This document shows positions 46,009 through 54,081 of a DNA stretch of 64,000 nt, one piece after another; position 1 is the stretch's first letter, and every line of letters begins with the position of its first letter. A program made the position numbers and the translations under genes. The stretch is from Ruminococcaceae bacterium UBA7127 (GTDB lineage: Bacteria; Bacillota; Clostridia; Oscillospirales; Acutalibacteraceae). A model generated the notes under the pieces. It did not search any database. It had not been told where the DNA came from and saw only the letters and a list, made by a program, of their open reading frames with translations. The stretch lies in the NCBI GenBank assembly GCA_002493005.1, contig DKXL01000054.1, positions 33,298 through 97,297 of the forward strand. The letters run 5' to 3'.

Positions 46009-46494
46009 ATGCCGATACTTGCACTTATAATAGGCGCAGCTTTAGCAGCGCTTGACCAGATAATAAAATATTTTGTTTCTGTTTATCTTCAACCTGTTGG
46101 TTCGGTAAGTATAATTAATAATCTATTTAAACTTACATATGTCGAAAACAGAGGCGTTGCATTTGGTATGTTATCAGATATGAGATGGTTTTTTGTCGTT
46201 CTTACATCTGTTTTGATTATTTGTATAATCGTATTTATGTTCAAAAAAAGACCGCAAAACAAGATGTTTTATATTGCATCGGCATTAATCATTGGAGGAG
46301 GAATAGGTAATTTAATTGACCGAGTATTTTATGGCTATGTCATTGACTATCTCAGTATTTCATTTTTTCCTCCTGTTTGTAATTTTGCTGATTATTGTAT
46401 CACTGTCGGCACAGTACTGTTGCTTATTTATGTGCTGTTTTTTTCGAGCTATTCAAAATCCGGCAAAGAGAGGTCAATAGAGAGTAATGACTGA
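46009..46494 (+). CDS. lspA: Lipoprotein signal peptidase (signal peptidase II)
   Basis: 161 residues with four transmembrane segments. Conserved motifs are LDQIIKYFV near the start, VENRGVAFGML, GGGIGNLIDRV with the first catalytic Asp, and CNFADYCITVG with the second. It cleaves prolipoproteins at the lipobox Cys. The stop overlaps the rluD start by 8 nt, the same order as in Bacillus (ileS-lspA-rluD). Confidence 0.96.
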   Translation: MPILALIIGAALAALDQIIKYFVSVYLQPVGSVSIINNLFKLTYVENRGVAFGMLSDMRWFFVVLTSVLIICIIVFMFKKRPQNKMFYIASALIIGGGIGNLIDRVFYGYVIDYLSISFFPPVCNFADYCITVGTVLLLIYVLFFSSYSKSGKERSIESND

Positions 46495-47404
46495 GCACAT
46501 AATCATTGTTGAGTGTGACGGTGAAAGGCTGGATAAATTTATTGCAAATGCTGAGCTTGGGCTCTCACGGTCGTCTGCTGTTAATCTTATAGAAAACGGC
46601 GCTGTATTTGTTAATAAGTGTGCAGCAAATAAAAAATACAAGTTAAAAACAAATGATGAAGTCAAGGTAATTATTCCTGACCCTGTTGAATATGAGGCAA
46701 AAGCTGAGAATATTCCGCTTGACATAATATTTGAGGACGAATATCTGCTTGTTGTCAACAAACCAAAGGGAATGGTTGTACATCCTGCTGTCGGTAACTA
46801 TGAAGGTACATTGGTTAACGCATTGCTGTATCATTGCAAAAACAGCTTATCAGGTATTAACGGAGTTTTGCGTCCCGGTATTGTTCACAGAATAGATAAA
46901 GATACAAGTGGGTTGCTTATTGTTGCCAAAAACGATTTTGCCCACGCAAGTCTTGCCGAGCAAATAAAAGAACATTCGTTTACACGTGAATATGAAGCTA
47001 TAGTTTATGGCAACCTTAAGGATGACAGCGGTACTATTGATGCACCAATCGGCAGAAATCCCAACGACAGAAAAAAGATGTGTGTAACCTCTAAAAACAG
47101 CAAGAATGCAGTTACTCATTATTCGGTTATTACACGATATAAGGGCTATACTCATATTAAATGTAACCTTGAAACCGGCAGAACTCATCAGATACGTGTT
47201 CATATGGCTCACATAGGGCATCCGGTGTCAGGAGATATGGTTTATGGAGTCAAAAGCGAAAAGGTTGCTTTTGAGGGACAATGCCTACACGCTCGAAAAA
47301 TTGGATTTGTGCATCCTAAAACCGCCGAGTATATGGAATTCAACTCAGAGTTGCCCAAGTACTTTAGCGCATATCTTTCTAAACTTGAGAAAATCAGTAA
47401 ATAA
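46487..47404 (+). CDS. rluD: RluA/RluD-family pseudouridine synthase
   Basis: 305 residues: an N-terminal S4 domain (about 1-70: ERLDKFIANAELGLSRSSAVNLIENG) and a catalytic domain with VNKPKGMVVHPA and the active-site aspartate in PGIVHRIDKDTSGLLI. GRTHQIRVHMAHIGHPV is also conserved. It probably makes pseudouridines in 23S rRNA; which uridines cannot be told from sequence alone. It overlaps lspA. Followed by a gap with a promoter and leader for rplS. Confidence 0.94.
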   Translation: MTEHIIIVECDGERLDKFIANAELGLSRSSAVNLIENGAVFVNKCAANKKYKLKTNDEVKVIIPDPVEYEAKAENIPLDIIFEDEYLLVVNKPKGMVVHPAVGNYEGTLVNALLYHCKNSLSGINGVLRPGIVHRIDKDTSGLLIVAKNDFAHASLAEQIKEHSFTREYEAIVYGNLKDDSGTIDAPIGRNPNDRKKMCVTSKNSKNAVTHYSVITRYKGYTHIKCNLETGRTHQIRVHMAHIGHPVSGDMVYGVKSEKVAFEGQCLHARKIGFVHPKTAEYMEFNSELPKYFSAYLSKLEKISK

Positions 47405-47428
47405 TTTAATTAAATTTCAAAAAAAGTA

Positions 47429-47457
47429 TTGCATTATTATTTCTTTTATGATATTAT
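47429..47457 (+). promoter_or_regulatory. Promoter of rplS with extended -10
   Basis: TTGCAT (47429-47434) and TATTAT (47452-47457) with 17 nt spacing; TG at 47449-47450 gives an extended -10. Confidence 0.75.
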
Positions 47458-47463
47458 ATATAA

Positions 47464-47572
47464 GCATTTGAAACCGTCGTTACTCACGACGAGGTTCAAA
47501 TAACGGCTCAGCCGTCATTTTGATAGGACAGTCCACTGCCATATTACGGTACGAATGTCGAAAAAATAAGGA
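47464..47572 (+). ncRNA. Structured leader of rplS (candidate autogenous L19 leader)
   Basis: The leader has a long hairpin at 47467-47500 (TTTGAA/TTCAAA outer and CGTCGT/ACGACG inner stems, loop TACTC), a short hairpin ACGGC-TCA-GCCGT (47503-47515), and a third region 47526-47560 with GACAG/TGTC-type pairing. It ends near the AAGGAGG ribosome site. Leaders of L19 genes are known regulatory RNAs in Firmicutes; membership of that class is inference. Confidence 0.5.
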
Positions 47573-47580
47573 GGATAAAT

Positions 47581-47928
47581 ATGGACGCATTAAAGACTAT
47601 TGCTGCAAGTTCTGTAAAGGATACAACTCCGGAATTTGGCATAGGTGATACTGTTAAAGTATCAGTAAACATTCGCGAGGGCGAAAGAGAGAGAATTCAG
47701 ATGTTTGAGGGTACTGTTATTGCCAAAAGAGGCAGTGGCGTAGCTGAAACATTTACTGTAAGACGTGTAGCTTACGGTGTTGGTGTTGAGAGAGTATTCC
47801 CACTCCACTCACCAAACGTAAAAGATGTACAGGTTGTTCGTTACGGTAAAGTTCGCAGAAGTAAGCTCTACTATCTCCGTGACAGAGTTGGTAAGGCTGC
47901 TAAGGTTAAAGAGCAGATTCGTAAGTAA
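47581..47928 (+). CDS. rplS: 50S ribosomal protein L19
   Basis: 115 residues with [33 protein letters not shown] N half (conserved DTVKV and IQMFEG), [18 protein letters not shown] and [19 protein letters not shown] at the C end. L19 lies at the 30S-50S interface. In Bacillus it is in the trmD operon, whereas here it is a single transcription unit with a promoter, leader and terminator. rimM and trmD are not adjacent. Confidence 0.97.
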   Translation: MDALKTIAASSVKDTTPEFGIGDTVKVSVNIREGERERIQMFEGTVIAKRGSGVAETFTVRRVAYGVGVERVFPLHSPNVKDVQVVRYGKVRRSKLYYLRDRVGKAAKVKEQIRK

Positions 47929-47944
47929 TTTTCTGACATAGTTT

Positions 47945-47974
47945 AAAAGGGACTTTGTAAGTCCCTTTTTTTAC
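47945..47974 (+). terminator. Intrinsic terminator of rplS
   Basis: An 11-bp stem AAAAGGGACTT (47945-47955) / AAGTCCCTTTT (47959-47969), with loop TGT, runs into TTTTTT. Confidence 0.9.
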
Positions 47975-48063
47975 TCTTATAGATGATTGCTCAAATAAAC
48001 GTGTGATTAAGCATTGATACTGTCAAGCTGTCTGCTAAATTGTGTGTAGTGTTACACTGCTAT
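47970..48063 (+). repeat. Structured intergenic repeat, copy C (upstream of lepB)
   Basis: Follows the rplS terminator. It keeps TTTTTACTCTTATAGATGA, TGCTC, GATACTGTC, AAGCTGTCTGCT (48025-48036) and hairpin 2, here GTAGTG-TTA-CACTGC (48046-48060) with T/A-rich flank. Compared with copies A and B, hairpin 1 is eroded, while hairpin 2 has changed on both arms so that pairing is kept. It lies about 35 nt before the lepB start. Confidence 0.65.
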
Positions 48064-48095
48064 TATTTAAATTACATATTCGGCGGGTGAATAAA

Positions 48096-48761
48096 TTGAA
48101 AAATATTAATGAAAACAACGATCCGATGACAAACTCTGATGATATTAGTATGTCGGTGGATCTTAATCCTGACATTTATTTTAAGGATAAGGATGCGTTG
48201 GATGACAATAAATTCCGCGTTGCAAAGCTTGAAGGCGGCATATCAAACTTTTATGATTGGATTCGTTGCATTTTGTTCGCAATTTCAATCGTAATTGTTT
48301 GTTTAATTTTCCTGTTCAGGCTCGTTTGTGTTGAGGGTCATTCTATGGATACGACACTTGCTCCGAATGACAGGGTTATTGTTACCAATTTGTTCTATAC
48401 TCCGCACAATAATGATATTGTTGTAATTTCTCACGGGGCTGAATACAATAGTCCTATTATTAAACGTGTTATTGCAACAGAAGGACAAACAATAAAACTT
48501 GATTATGAGAATGACAGAATTATAGTAGACGGTACAATCATTCCTGAGCCATATCTTGACGGCTCAACATTCGGTGGAATATATGCTGATTATGAAATTC
48601 CTGAAGTTGTACCAAAGGGTAAAGTGTTTGTTATGGGTGACAACCGAAAGGTGTCAATGGACAGCCGCAGTTCAGAAATCGGTCTTATTGATGTAGAAAA
48701 TGTAATAGGGAAAGCAGAGGTCGTTTTGTTCCCGTTTACCAATTTCGGATATCTTTATTAA
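48096..48761 (+). CDS. lepB: Signal peptidase I (first copy)
   Basis: About 221 residues from the TTG at 48096, 6-7 nt after GGGTGA; the in-frame GTG at 48087 lies in that site. An acidic cytoplasmic N terminus of about 50 residues precedes one membrane helix (about 55-75). The serine is S83 in GHSMDTTL and the lysine K123 in IIKRVIA, a spacing of 40 as in the second copy. GDNR near the C end is the fourth motif, followed by DSRSSEIGLI. Cleaves signal peptides outside the membrane. It is preceded by repeat copy C. Confidence 0.92.
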   Translation: MKNINENNDPMTNSDDISMSVDLNPDIYFKDKDALDDNKFRVAKLEGGISNFYDWIRCILFAISIVIVCLIFLFRLVCVEGHSMDTTLAPNDRVIVTNLFYTPHNNDIVVISHGAEYNSPIIKRVIATEGQTIKLDYENDRIIVDGTIIPEPYLDGSTFGGIYADYEIPEVVPKGKVFVMGDNRKVSMDSRSSEIGLIDVENVIGKAEVVLFPFTNFGYLY

Positions 48762-48842
48762 ATTCAGATAAAATCAAAACTGCAATTTGTGATTGAGTCT
48801 TATCTAAAATTATTTTTATATTTTAAAATTTAATATTGTATT

Positions 48843-48884
48843 AAGCTTGTTTCTGTTTTATAATAGAAATAAGCTTTTTTACTT
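48843..48884 (+). terminator. Intrinsic terminator of the first lepB
   Basis: A 12-bp stem with one G-U pair, AAGCTTGTTTCT (48843-48854) / AGAAATAAGCTT (48865-48876), is followed by a run of T (48875-48880). Confidence 0.8.
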
Positions 48885-49001
48885 TATAGGAGATGCTCGA
48901 AAACGGTCGGGCAAAGAAGTGGAGATACTATTAAGCTGTCTGCTCGAAAATGGATGCAACGTCACGTTGCCGAATTGTGGGCGGCGTCACGCCGCTTTTT
49001 T
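48877..49001 (+). repeat. Structured intergenic repeat, copy B, with a second hairpin-2 unit
   Basis: ACTTTATAG, hairpin 1 GCTCGA-AAACGG-TCGGGC (48895-48912), AAGCTGTCTGCT (48933-48944), then hairpin 2 twice: GCAACG-TCA-CGTTGC (48956-48970) and GCGGCG-TCA-CGCCGC (48981-48995), the latter followed by TTTTTT as in an intrinsic terminator. Copy A is very similar up to the first hairpin 2. The sequence around the second unit (GAATTGTGGGCGGCG) repeats the one preceding hairpin 2 of copy A, so a hairpin unit seems to have been inserted or duplicated. Confidence 0.8.
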
Positions 49002-49017
49002 ATATACCAAAGCATAT

Positions 49018-49057
49018 AAACTGTCGGGCAAAGATAAGTTGATATAATCAGCTTAAC
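49018..49057 (+). repeat. Partial copy D of the intergenic repeat
   Basis: AAACTGTCGGGCAAAGATA, AGTTGATATAATCAGCTTAA follow the order of copy B (CGGTCGGGCAAAGAAGTGGAGATACTATTAAGC) with substitutions, starting at the 3' arm of hairpin 1. Hairpin 2 is absent. It may be a remnant. Confidence 0.5.
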
Positions 49058-49102
49058 CGTTCAGACGATATATGGCTTTATACTGCATTTACGGAGGATA
49101 AT

Positions 49103-49681
49103 ATGGTGCACGGTGATTATAAAATCTCAAAAATCAAATTCAGTTTTAACCATAATAAATTTGTTAGTAATATATTTGATTTTGCCAAAACCATAATAAT
49201 AGCTATGATTATGGTTTCTGTGATATTTACGTTGTTTATCAGAGAAGCCAAGGTTGAGGGTGTATCTATGCAAAACACCTTGCAGACTCAGGACAGAGTT
49301 TTTTTGACAAACTATTTATATCAACCTAAAAACGGAGATATAGTAGTTATCAATGCTGAAAATATTGAGGAAAAAAGAATCATAAAACGGGTAATTGCCA
49401 CAGAAAATCAGACCTTGCGCATCGACTATGACACCGGTAATGTTTATGTTGATGAAATTAAAATTAATGAGCCTTACATATCCTCTAAAACTACAAAATC
49501 TAATTATCCTGCTAAGATACCGTACGTTATTCCAAAAGGATATATTTTTGTTATGGGTGATAACAGAGCAATGTCAAAGGATAGTCGAAATGAAACTATC
49601 GGTCTTGTTTCTGTTGACGATGTCATAGGCAAGGCGCAGTTCATTTTTTATCCGTTTGACAGAATGGGATATTTGTATTAA
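49103..49681 (+). CDS. lepB: Signal peptidase I (second copy)
   Basis: 192 residues, start ATG at 49103 after GGAGG. The short basic N terminus is followed by a transmembrane helix (about 26-47). The catalytic serine is S55 in GVSMQNTL, the lysine K95 in IIKRVIA, and MGDNRAMSKDSRNETIGL includes the GDNR motif. It is a paralogue of the gene at 48096 (same serine-lysine spacing, same IIKRVIATE and GYLY end), differing chiefly in its shorter cytoplasmic N terminus. It precedes rbgA by 28 nt, the lepB-rbgA-rnhB order known from Bacillus. Confidence 0.94.
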   Translation: MVHGDYKISKIKFSFNHNKFVSNIFDFAKTIIIAMIMVSVIFTLFIREAKVEGVSMQNTLQTQDRVFLTNYLYQPKNGDIVVINAENIEEKRIIKRVIATENQTLRIDYDTGNVYVDEIKINEPYISSKTTKSNYPAKIPYVIPKGYIFVMGDNRAMSKDSRNETIGLVSVDDVIGKAQFIFYPFDRMGYLY

Positions 49682-49709
49682 TTAGATTTATATAAAGGAT
49701 GTTAAATAT

Positions 49710-50582
49710 ATGAGTGAAATGCAAACAATTCAATGGTTTCCAGGTCATATGACCAAAACCAAAAGACAAATTCAATCAAGTCTTAAGCTTGTTGACGCAG
49801 TTGCTGAGATTATCGATGCTCGTATTCCAATCAGCAGCCGAAATCCTGAACTTGCTAAGTTGATTCAGAACAAGCCAAGAGTTATCTTGCTTAACAAATG
49901 CGATATGGCTAATCAGACAGCAACAAAAATGTGGATAGATTATTTTAAAAAGCAGGGGATTACGGCTATTGCAGTCGATTGTAAAAGCGGCAGGGGATTA
50001 AATCAATTTCCATCTGCCGTAAACGCTGTTATGAGCAAAAAAATAGCAAAACTTAAAGAAAAAGGAATGGTAAATCCAACAATACGAATTATGATTGTGG
50101 GTATTCCTAATGTAGGCAAGTCATCATTTATCAACAAAATGGTCAAAAAGAATCGGGCAAAAGTCGAGGACAGACCGGGTGTTACAAGGGGAAATCAGTG
50201 GTATACAATCGCTAAAGGACTGGAAATGCTGGATACACCGGGTGTACTATGGCCAAAGTTTGATGATAAGCTTGTCGGTGAGCATCTTGCCTTTACCGGT
50301 GCGGTTAAAGATCAAATCTTAGATATAGAACTGTTGTCAGTTCGTTTGCTTGATTTTATCAAAAAGCTAAAGCCTGCTGATTTTATTGCAAGATTTAAAC
50401 TTGAAGAAACTGATTTAGATAACATAGACTCATATGAGCTGTTGCAAATAATTGGGAAAAAACGAGGTATGCTTATTTCAGGCGGCGAGATTGATACAGA
50501 ACGTGCCGCTATAATGCTGCTTGATGAATTTCGCAGTGCAAAACTCGGAAGAATTACTGTGGAGATGCCTTATGGAGAATAA
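49710..50582 (+). CDS. rbgA: Ribosome biogenesis GTPase RbgA (YlqF)
   Basis: 290 residues with circularly permuted GTPase motifs: NKCD (G4) in [23 protein letters not shown] (G1), GVTRG (G2) and DTPGV (G3). [15 protein letters not shown] at the start is a family mark. The C-terminal domain has [12 protein letters not shown]. RbgA takes part in late 50S assembly. Its end overlaps rnhB by 11 nt. Confidence 0.96.
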   Translation: MSEMQTIQWFPGHMTKTKRQIQSSLKLVDAVAEIIDARIPISSRNPELAKLIQNKPRVILLNKCDMANQTATKMWIDYFKKQGITAIAVDCKSGRGLNQFPSAVNAVMSKKIAKLKEKGMVNPTIRIMIVGIPNVGKSSFINKMVKKNRAKVEDRPGVTRGNQWYTIAKGLEMLDTPGVLWPKFDDKLVGEHLAFTGAVKDQILDIELLSVRLLDFIKKLKPADFIARFKLEETDLDNIDSYELLQIIGKKRGMLISGGEIDTERAAIMLLDEFRSAKLGRITVEMPYGE

Positions 50583-51183
50583 CGTTAATTGGCTTGAATT
50601 TGAATGCAAAGCATTTGAACATGGATACACATCAGTTTGCGGTGTTGACGAAGCAGGTCGCGGACCTCTTGCTGGACCTGTTTGCGCAGCTACCGTTATT
50701 TTGCCGTCAAATGTAATTATTGATGGTGTAAATGATTCAAAAAAGCTCAGCGAAAAAAAGCGTGAGGCTTTGTACGATGTTATAAAAGAAAAGTCACTTG
50801 CATACAGTATTGCATTTGCAAGCGTTGATGAAATTGAGAATATAAATATCCTGAACGCCACAATGCTTGCTATGAAACGAGCAGTTGAGGGCCTTGAAAT
50901 AAAAGCTGACTATGTTATGGTTGACGGAAATCGATTGCCTGATTTGGATGTTCAAAGTGAATGTATAATAAAAGGTGATGCAAAATCAATGTCAATCGCT
51001 TGTGCTTCTATACTTGCAAAGGTATCGAGGGACAGATTGCTCTATGAATATGCAAAAGAATATCCACAGTATTCATTTGATAAGCATAAAGGCTATGGTA
51101 CAAAAATACATATTGAAGCTCTCAAAAAATACGGTCCCTGCAAGTATCATAGACAGAGCTTCCTAACTAAAATATTAAAATGA
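50572..51183 (+). CDS. rnhB: Ribonuclease HII
   Basis: 203 residues from the ATG at 50572 with GGAG 7 nt upstream; the longer in-frame start at 50521 lies in rbgA and is rejected. [16 protein letters not shown] has the catalytic [17 protein letters not shown] follows, [11 protein letters not shown] gives the third acidic site, and [15 protein letters not shown] the fourth region. It removes ribonucleotides and RNA primers from DNA. It overlaps yraN by 4 nt (ATGA). Confidence 0.96.
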   Translation: MENNVNWLEFECKAFEHGYTSVCGVDEAGRGPLAGPVCAATVILPSNVIIDGVNDSKKLSEKKREALYDVIKEKSLAYSIAFASVDEIENINILNATMLAMKRAVEGLEIKADYVMVDGNRLPDLDVQSECIIKGDAKSMSIACASILAKVSRDRLLYEYAKEYPQYSFDKHKGYGTKIHIEALKKYGPCKYHRQSFLTKILK

Positions 51184-51545
51184 AAAAATTTACTACAAAG
51201 ACAATAGGGGATAAAGGCGAAGATTACACTGTTAGTTTTCTAAAAAAACACGGTTACAAGATTCTTGAGCGAAATTATCGTAAATCTTGTGGCGAAATTG
51301 ACATAATTGCAAAGAATAAAGAATATTTGGTATTTGTTGAGGTGAAAACACGAAAGCAAAATCCATATGCGGAGCCATCCTATGCAGTTAATTTCAGCAA
51401 ACAGCAACATCTGAGAAATACGGCTGAAGCATATATTGATGAGAATAATCTTGACGAGCCATGCAGATTTGATGTTTGCGAAGTGTTTGTAAACAGTGAT
51501 AATTTGAAATTGGTTAACATTAATTATATAGAAGATGCATTTTAA
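51180..51545 (+). CDS. yraN: YraN family (UPF0102) nuclease-like protein
   Basis: 121 residues. The restriction-endonuclease-like core is visible as [34 protein letters not shown] and [10 protein letters not shown], giving the D-ExK set. Function is unsettled; the family is tied by neighbourhood to rnhB in many bacteria. Its ATG overlaps the rnhB stop. Confidence 0.92.
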   Translation: MKKFTTKTIGDKGEDYTVSFLKKHGYKILERNYRKSCGEIDIIAKNKEYLVFVEVKTRKQNPYAEPSYAVNFSKQQHLRNTAEAYIDENNLDEPCRFDVCEVFVNSDNLKLVNINYIEDAF

Positions 51546-51594
51546 TTATCACAAAATATATTTTTACCTGTCGGTCGCTTGTTAGGAGGTTGTT

Positions 51595-52530
51595 ATGTAT
51601 CTTGTTGACTTGCATTGTGATACATTGTACAAATCAGTAACACGCAATATTTTTCTTGATGATATATCAATGGAAAATCGCCTTAACATTGACGATATGA
51701 ACAAGTTGCAATGTTATGCGATTTGGATACCTGATGGTATTAGCGGCTCGGAAGCTGAAAAATTATTTTACAGAGCATATGAGAGGCTTGCAGGTGAAGC
51801 AAACAGACTTTTAATTAAACTTATAGATTTTGAAGAAAAGTATAGTTCACAGCTATTTGATAACAAAAATTCAGCTTATTTTACCATTGAAAACAGTTTG
51901 GCTATTAACGGCAGGCTTGATAATATAGAAAAGTTTGCTAAACTCGGAGTAAAAATAATTACACTCACATGGAACGCGTCTAATCAAATCGGTGATGGTG
52001 CAAACGTTGCTAAAGCTAAAGGTTTAACTGATTTTGGCAGGCTTGCTGTAAAAGAAATGGAAAAATGGGGTATAATAGTTGATATATCTCATGCAAGCGA
52101 TAAATTATTTTTCGATGTTGCTGAAATTTCAACGAAGTCGATAATCGCAACGCACTCAAATTCCAGACGCGTTACGAATCATAAAAGAAATCTTACAGAT
52201 GAACAAGCTAAAATCATCGCCGCAAATAATGGTATAATCGGATTGAACTTTCACAATAGTTTTCTGAATAATACTCCACAAAATGCAAGCAAATTTGATA
52301 TTGTTAAACATGCTGAGCATTTTTTGTCGCTCGGTCTTGAGAATAATATTTGTATTGGTTCTGATTTTGACGGCTGTACCTTGCCTAAAGATATAAAGGG
52401 AAGCGAGAGTATGTCTGATATATATGAGATGTTTTTGAAACATAATTACAAAGAAAGTCTTATTAACAAGATATTTTATGGAAATGCTCACAAATTCTTT
52501 GAAAACTTTGACAATCAGAGAATAATGTAG
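51595..52530 (+). CDS. Membrane dipeptidase (peptidase family M19)
   Basis: 311 residues. It begins VDLHCDTLY with the metal-binding HxD, followed by YFTIENSLAI (metal Glu), VKIITLTWNASNQIGDG, VDISHASD, IATHSNSRRV (second His) and the C-terminal GSDFDGC motif with its Asp. These match renal dipeptidase/M19 zinc enzymes, which hydrolyse dipeptides, sometimes with D-amino acids. There is no signal peptide, so it is cytoplasmic. It follows yraN by 49 nt with AGGAGG as ribosome site. Confidence 0.92.
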   Translation: MYLVDLHCDTLYKSVTRNIFLDDISMENRLNIDDMNKLQCYAIWIPDGISGSEAEKLFYRAYERLAGEANRLLIKLIDFEEKYSSQLFDNKNSAYFTIENSLAINGRLDNIEKFAKLGVKIITLTWNASNQIGDGANVAKAKGLTDFGRLAVKEMEKWGIIVDISHASDKLFFDVAEISTKSIIATHSNSRRVTNHKRNLTDEQAKIIAANNGIIGLNFHNSFLNNTPQNASKFDIVKHAEHFLSLGLENNICIGSDFDGCTLPKDIKGSESMSDIYEMFLKHNYKESLINKIFYGNAHKFFENFDNQRIM

Positions 52531-52572
52531 TAAAATATTTGATGTTTAAAGCCATTTGAAAGGAAGATTTCA

Positions 52573-54081
52573 ATGTTATACAACAGCACACAAAATGCCA
52601 ATGAAGTTGTTTCTGCGGCACAAGCTATCGCTCAGGGTATTTCAAAGGATGGCGGACTGTTTGTTCCGCAGGAATTTCCCAAATATGATATAAATACCTT
52701 TAAGGCTCTTTTAAATACCGATTACAAGGGCAGAGCAAAAAAAGTCTTTTCAGATTTTCTGACAGACTTTACTGAGGAAGAAATCAACGATTGTGTTGAA
52801 AAGGCTTATACCTCTGAAAAATTCGGCGGTGAAAATCCTGCGCCGATAAGCTACTGCAATCTTGACGGTACAAATCTTAATATTCTTGAGCTTTGGCATG
52901 GCCCGACTTGTGCGTTTAAGGATATGGCTCTTCAAATTTTACCGCATTTGCTTACAAAGTCACTCAAAAAGACTTATGACGGTAAGGTTGCTGTAATACT
53001 TGTTGCTACATCAGGTGATACAGGTAAGGCGGCGCTTGAGGGCTTTAAGAATGTTGACAACACAAAGATTATTGTTTTTTATCCTGTTGACGGTGTAAGT
53101 CCAATGCAAAAGCATCAGATGAACACTCAAGAGGGAAAGAATGTTACTGTTTGTGCAATCAAAGGTAACTTTGACGATGCTCAGACAGGTGTTAAAAAAA
53201 TATTCACAACTCAATCAGTTGCCCAAAAGCTTGAAGAAAACAATATGCTGTTTTCTTCAGCTAATTCAATCAACTGGGGCAGATTGCTTCCTCAGATTGT
53301 ATACTATATCTCCGCTTACTGCGATATGGTAAATGACGGAAAAATCAAACTCGGCGACAAAATCAACGTAGTTGTTCCTACAGGTAACTTTGGTAATATA
53401 CTCGCATCATATTACGCTAGCATTATGGGACTGCCAATCAATAAATTTATCTGTGCGTCAAACTCAAATAATGTTCTTACTGATTTTATAAATACAGGCG
53501 TTTATGATAAAAACAGAAGTTTTTATACAACAATTTCTCCGTCAATGGATATTCTTGTTTCAAGTAATCTTGAAAGACTTCTTTACAAGCTTTCCGGTAA
53601 CAGTGACACAACAACAAAAGAGTGGATGACTGCTCTTAAGACTGACGGTAAGTATGAAGTATCTGATGATGTTAAGTCTGTGATTAAAGAGAAATTCTAC
53701 GGCGGTTTCTGTGATGATGTTGATACTAAGGCAACAATCAGTGAACTTTTTGCAAAGGATAACTATCTTTGTGATACTCACACTGCAGTTGCTGTTAATG
53801 TGTATAAACAGTATGTTAAAAACACAGGAGATACAACACCGTCTGTGATTGCGTCAACAGCAAGCCCATACAAATTCTCTAAGGCTGTTCTTGAAGCAGT
53901 AGCTCCTGATTGTAAGCTTCCGTCAACCGAATTTGATATGGTTGATAAGCTACATGAAGTTACAAATGCAGAAGTACCTGCTCCGCTTGCAAACTTAAAA
54001 AATAAAAAAGCCCGTTTCTTTGATGTAACAGAATCGGATGCTATGGAAAAATATGTGCTCGGAGCACTTAATATTGAATAA
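52573..54081 (+). CDS. thrC: Threonine synthase
   Basis: 502 residues, the long form. The PLP lysine is K116 in PTCAFKDMALQIL. VATSGDTGKAALEGF and VPTGNFGNILASYYA are phosphate-binding loops, and SSANSINWGRLLPQIVYY is typical. It converts O-phosphohomoserine to threonine. No hom or thrB gene is adjacent. The stop overlaps the metallophosphoesterase start by one base (TAATG). AAAGGAAG is the ribosome site. Confidence 0.96.
   Translation: MLYNSTQNANEVVSAAQAIAQGISKDGGLFVPQEFPKYDINTFKALLNTDYKGRAKKVFSDFLTDFTEEEINDCVEKAYTSEKFGGENPAPISYCNLDGTNLNILELWHGPTCAFKDMALQILPHLLTKSLKKTYDGKVAVILVATSGDTGKAALEGFKNVDNTKIIVFYPVDGVSPMQKHQMNTQEGKNVTVCAIKGNFDDAQTGVKKIFTTQSVAQKLEENNMLFSSANSINWGRLLPQIVYYISAYCDMVNDGKIKLGDKINVVVPTGNFGNILASYYASIMGLPINKFICASNSNNVLTDFINTGVYDKNRSFYTTISPSMDILVSSNLERLLYKLSGNSDTTTKEWMTALKTDGKYEVSDDVKSVIKEKFYGGFCDDVDTKATISELFAKDNYLCDTHTAVAVNVYKQYVKNTGDTTPSVIASTASPYKFSKAVLEAVAPDCKLPSTEFDMVDKLHEVTNAEVPAPLANLKNKKARFFDVTESDAMEKYVLGALNIE

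Larger units (their letters stand above)
48762..49102 (+). other. Gene-free stretch between the two signal peptidase genes
   Basis: The 341-nt gap holds, in order, the lepB terminator, repeat copy B (48877-49001) and the shorter fragment D (near 49018-49057). From 49058 to the GGAGG site at 49093 nothing else was recognised. A short open frame at 48847-49047 lies across the terminator and repeat and is not considered coding. Confidence 0.8.

Noticed and set aside
48847..49047. 66-codon open frame between the lepB genes
   Set aside because: It lies across a terminator and repeat copy B, has no ribosome site, and its sequence is explained by the repeat.
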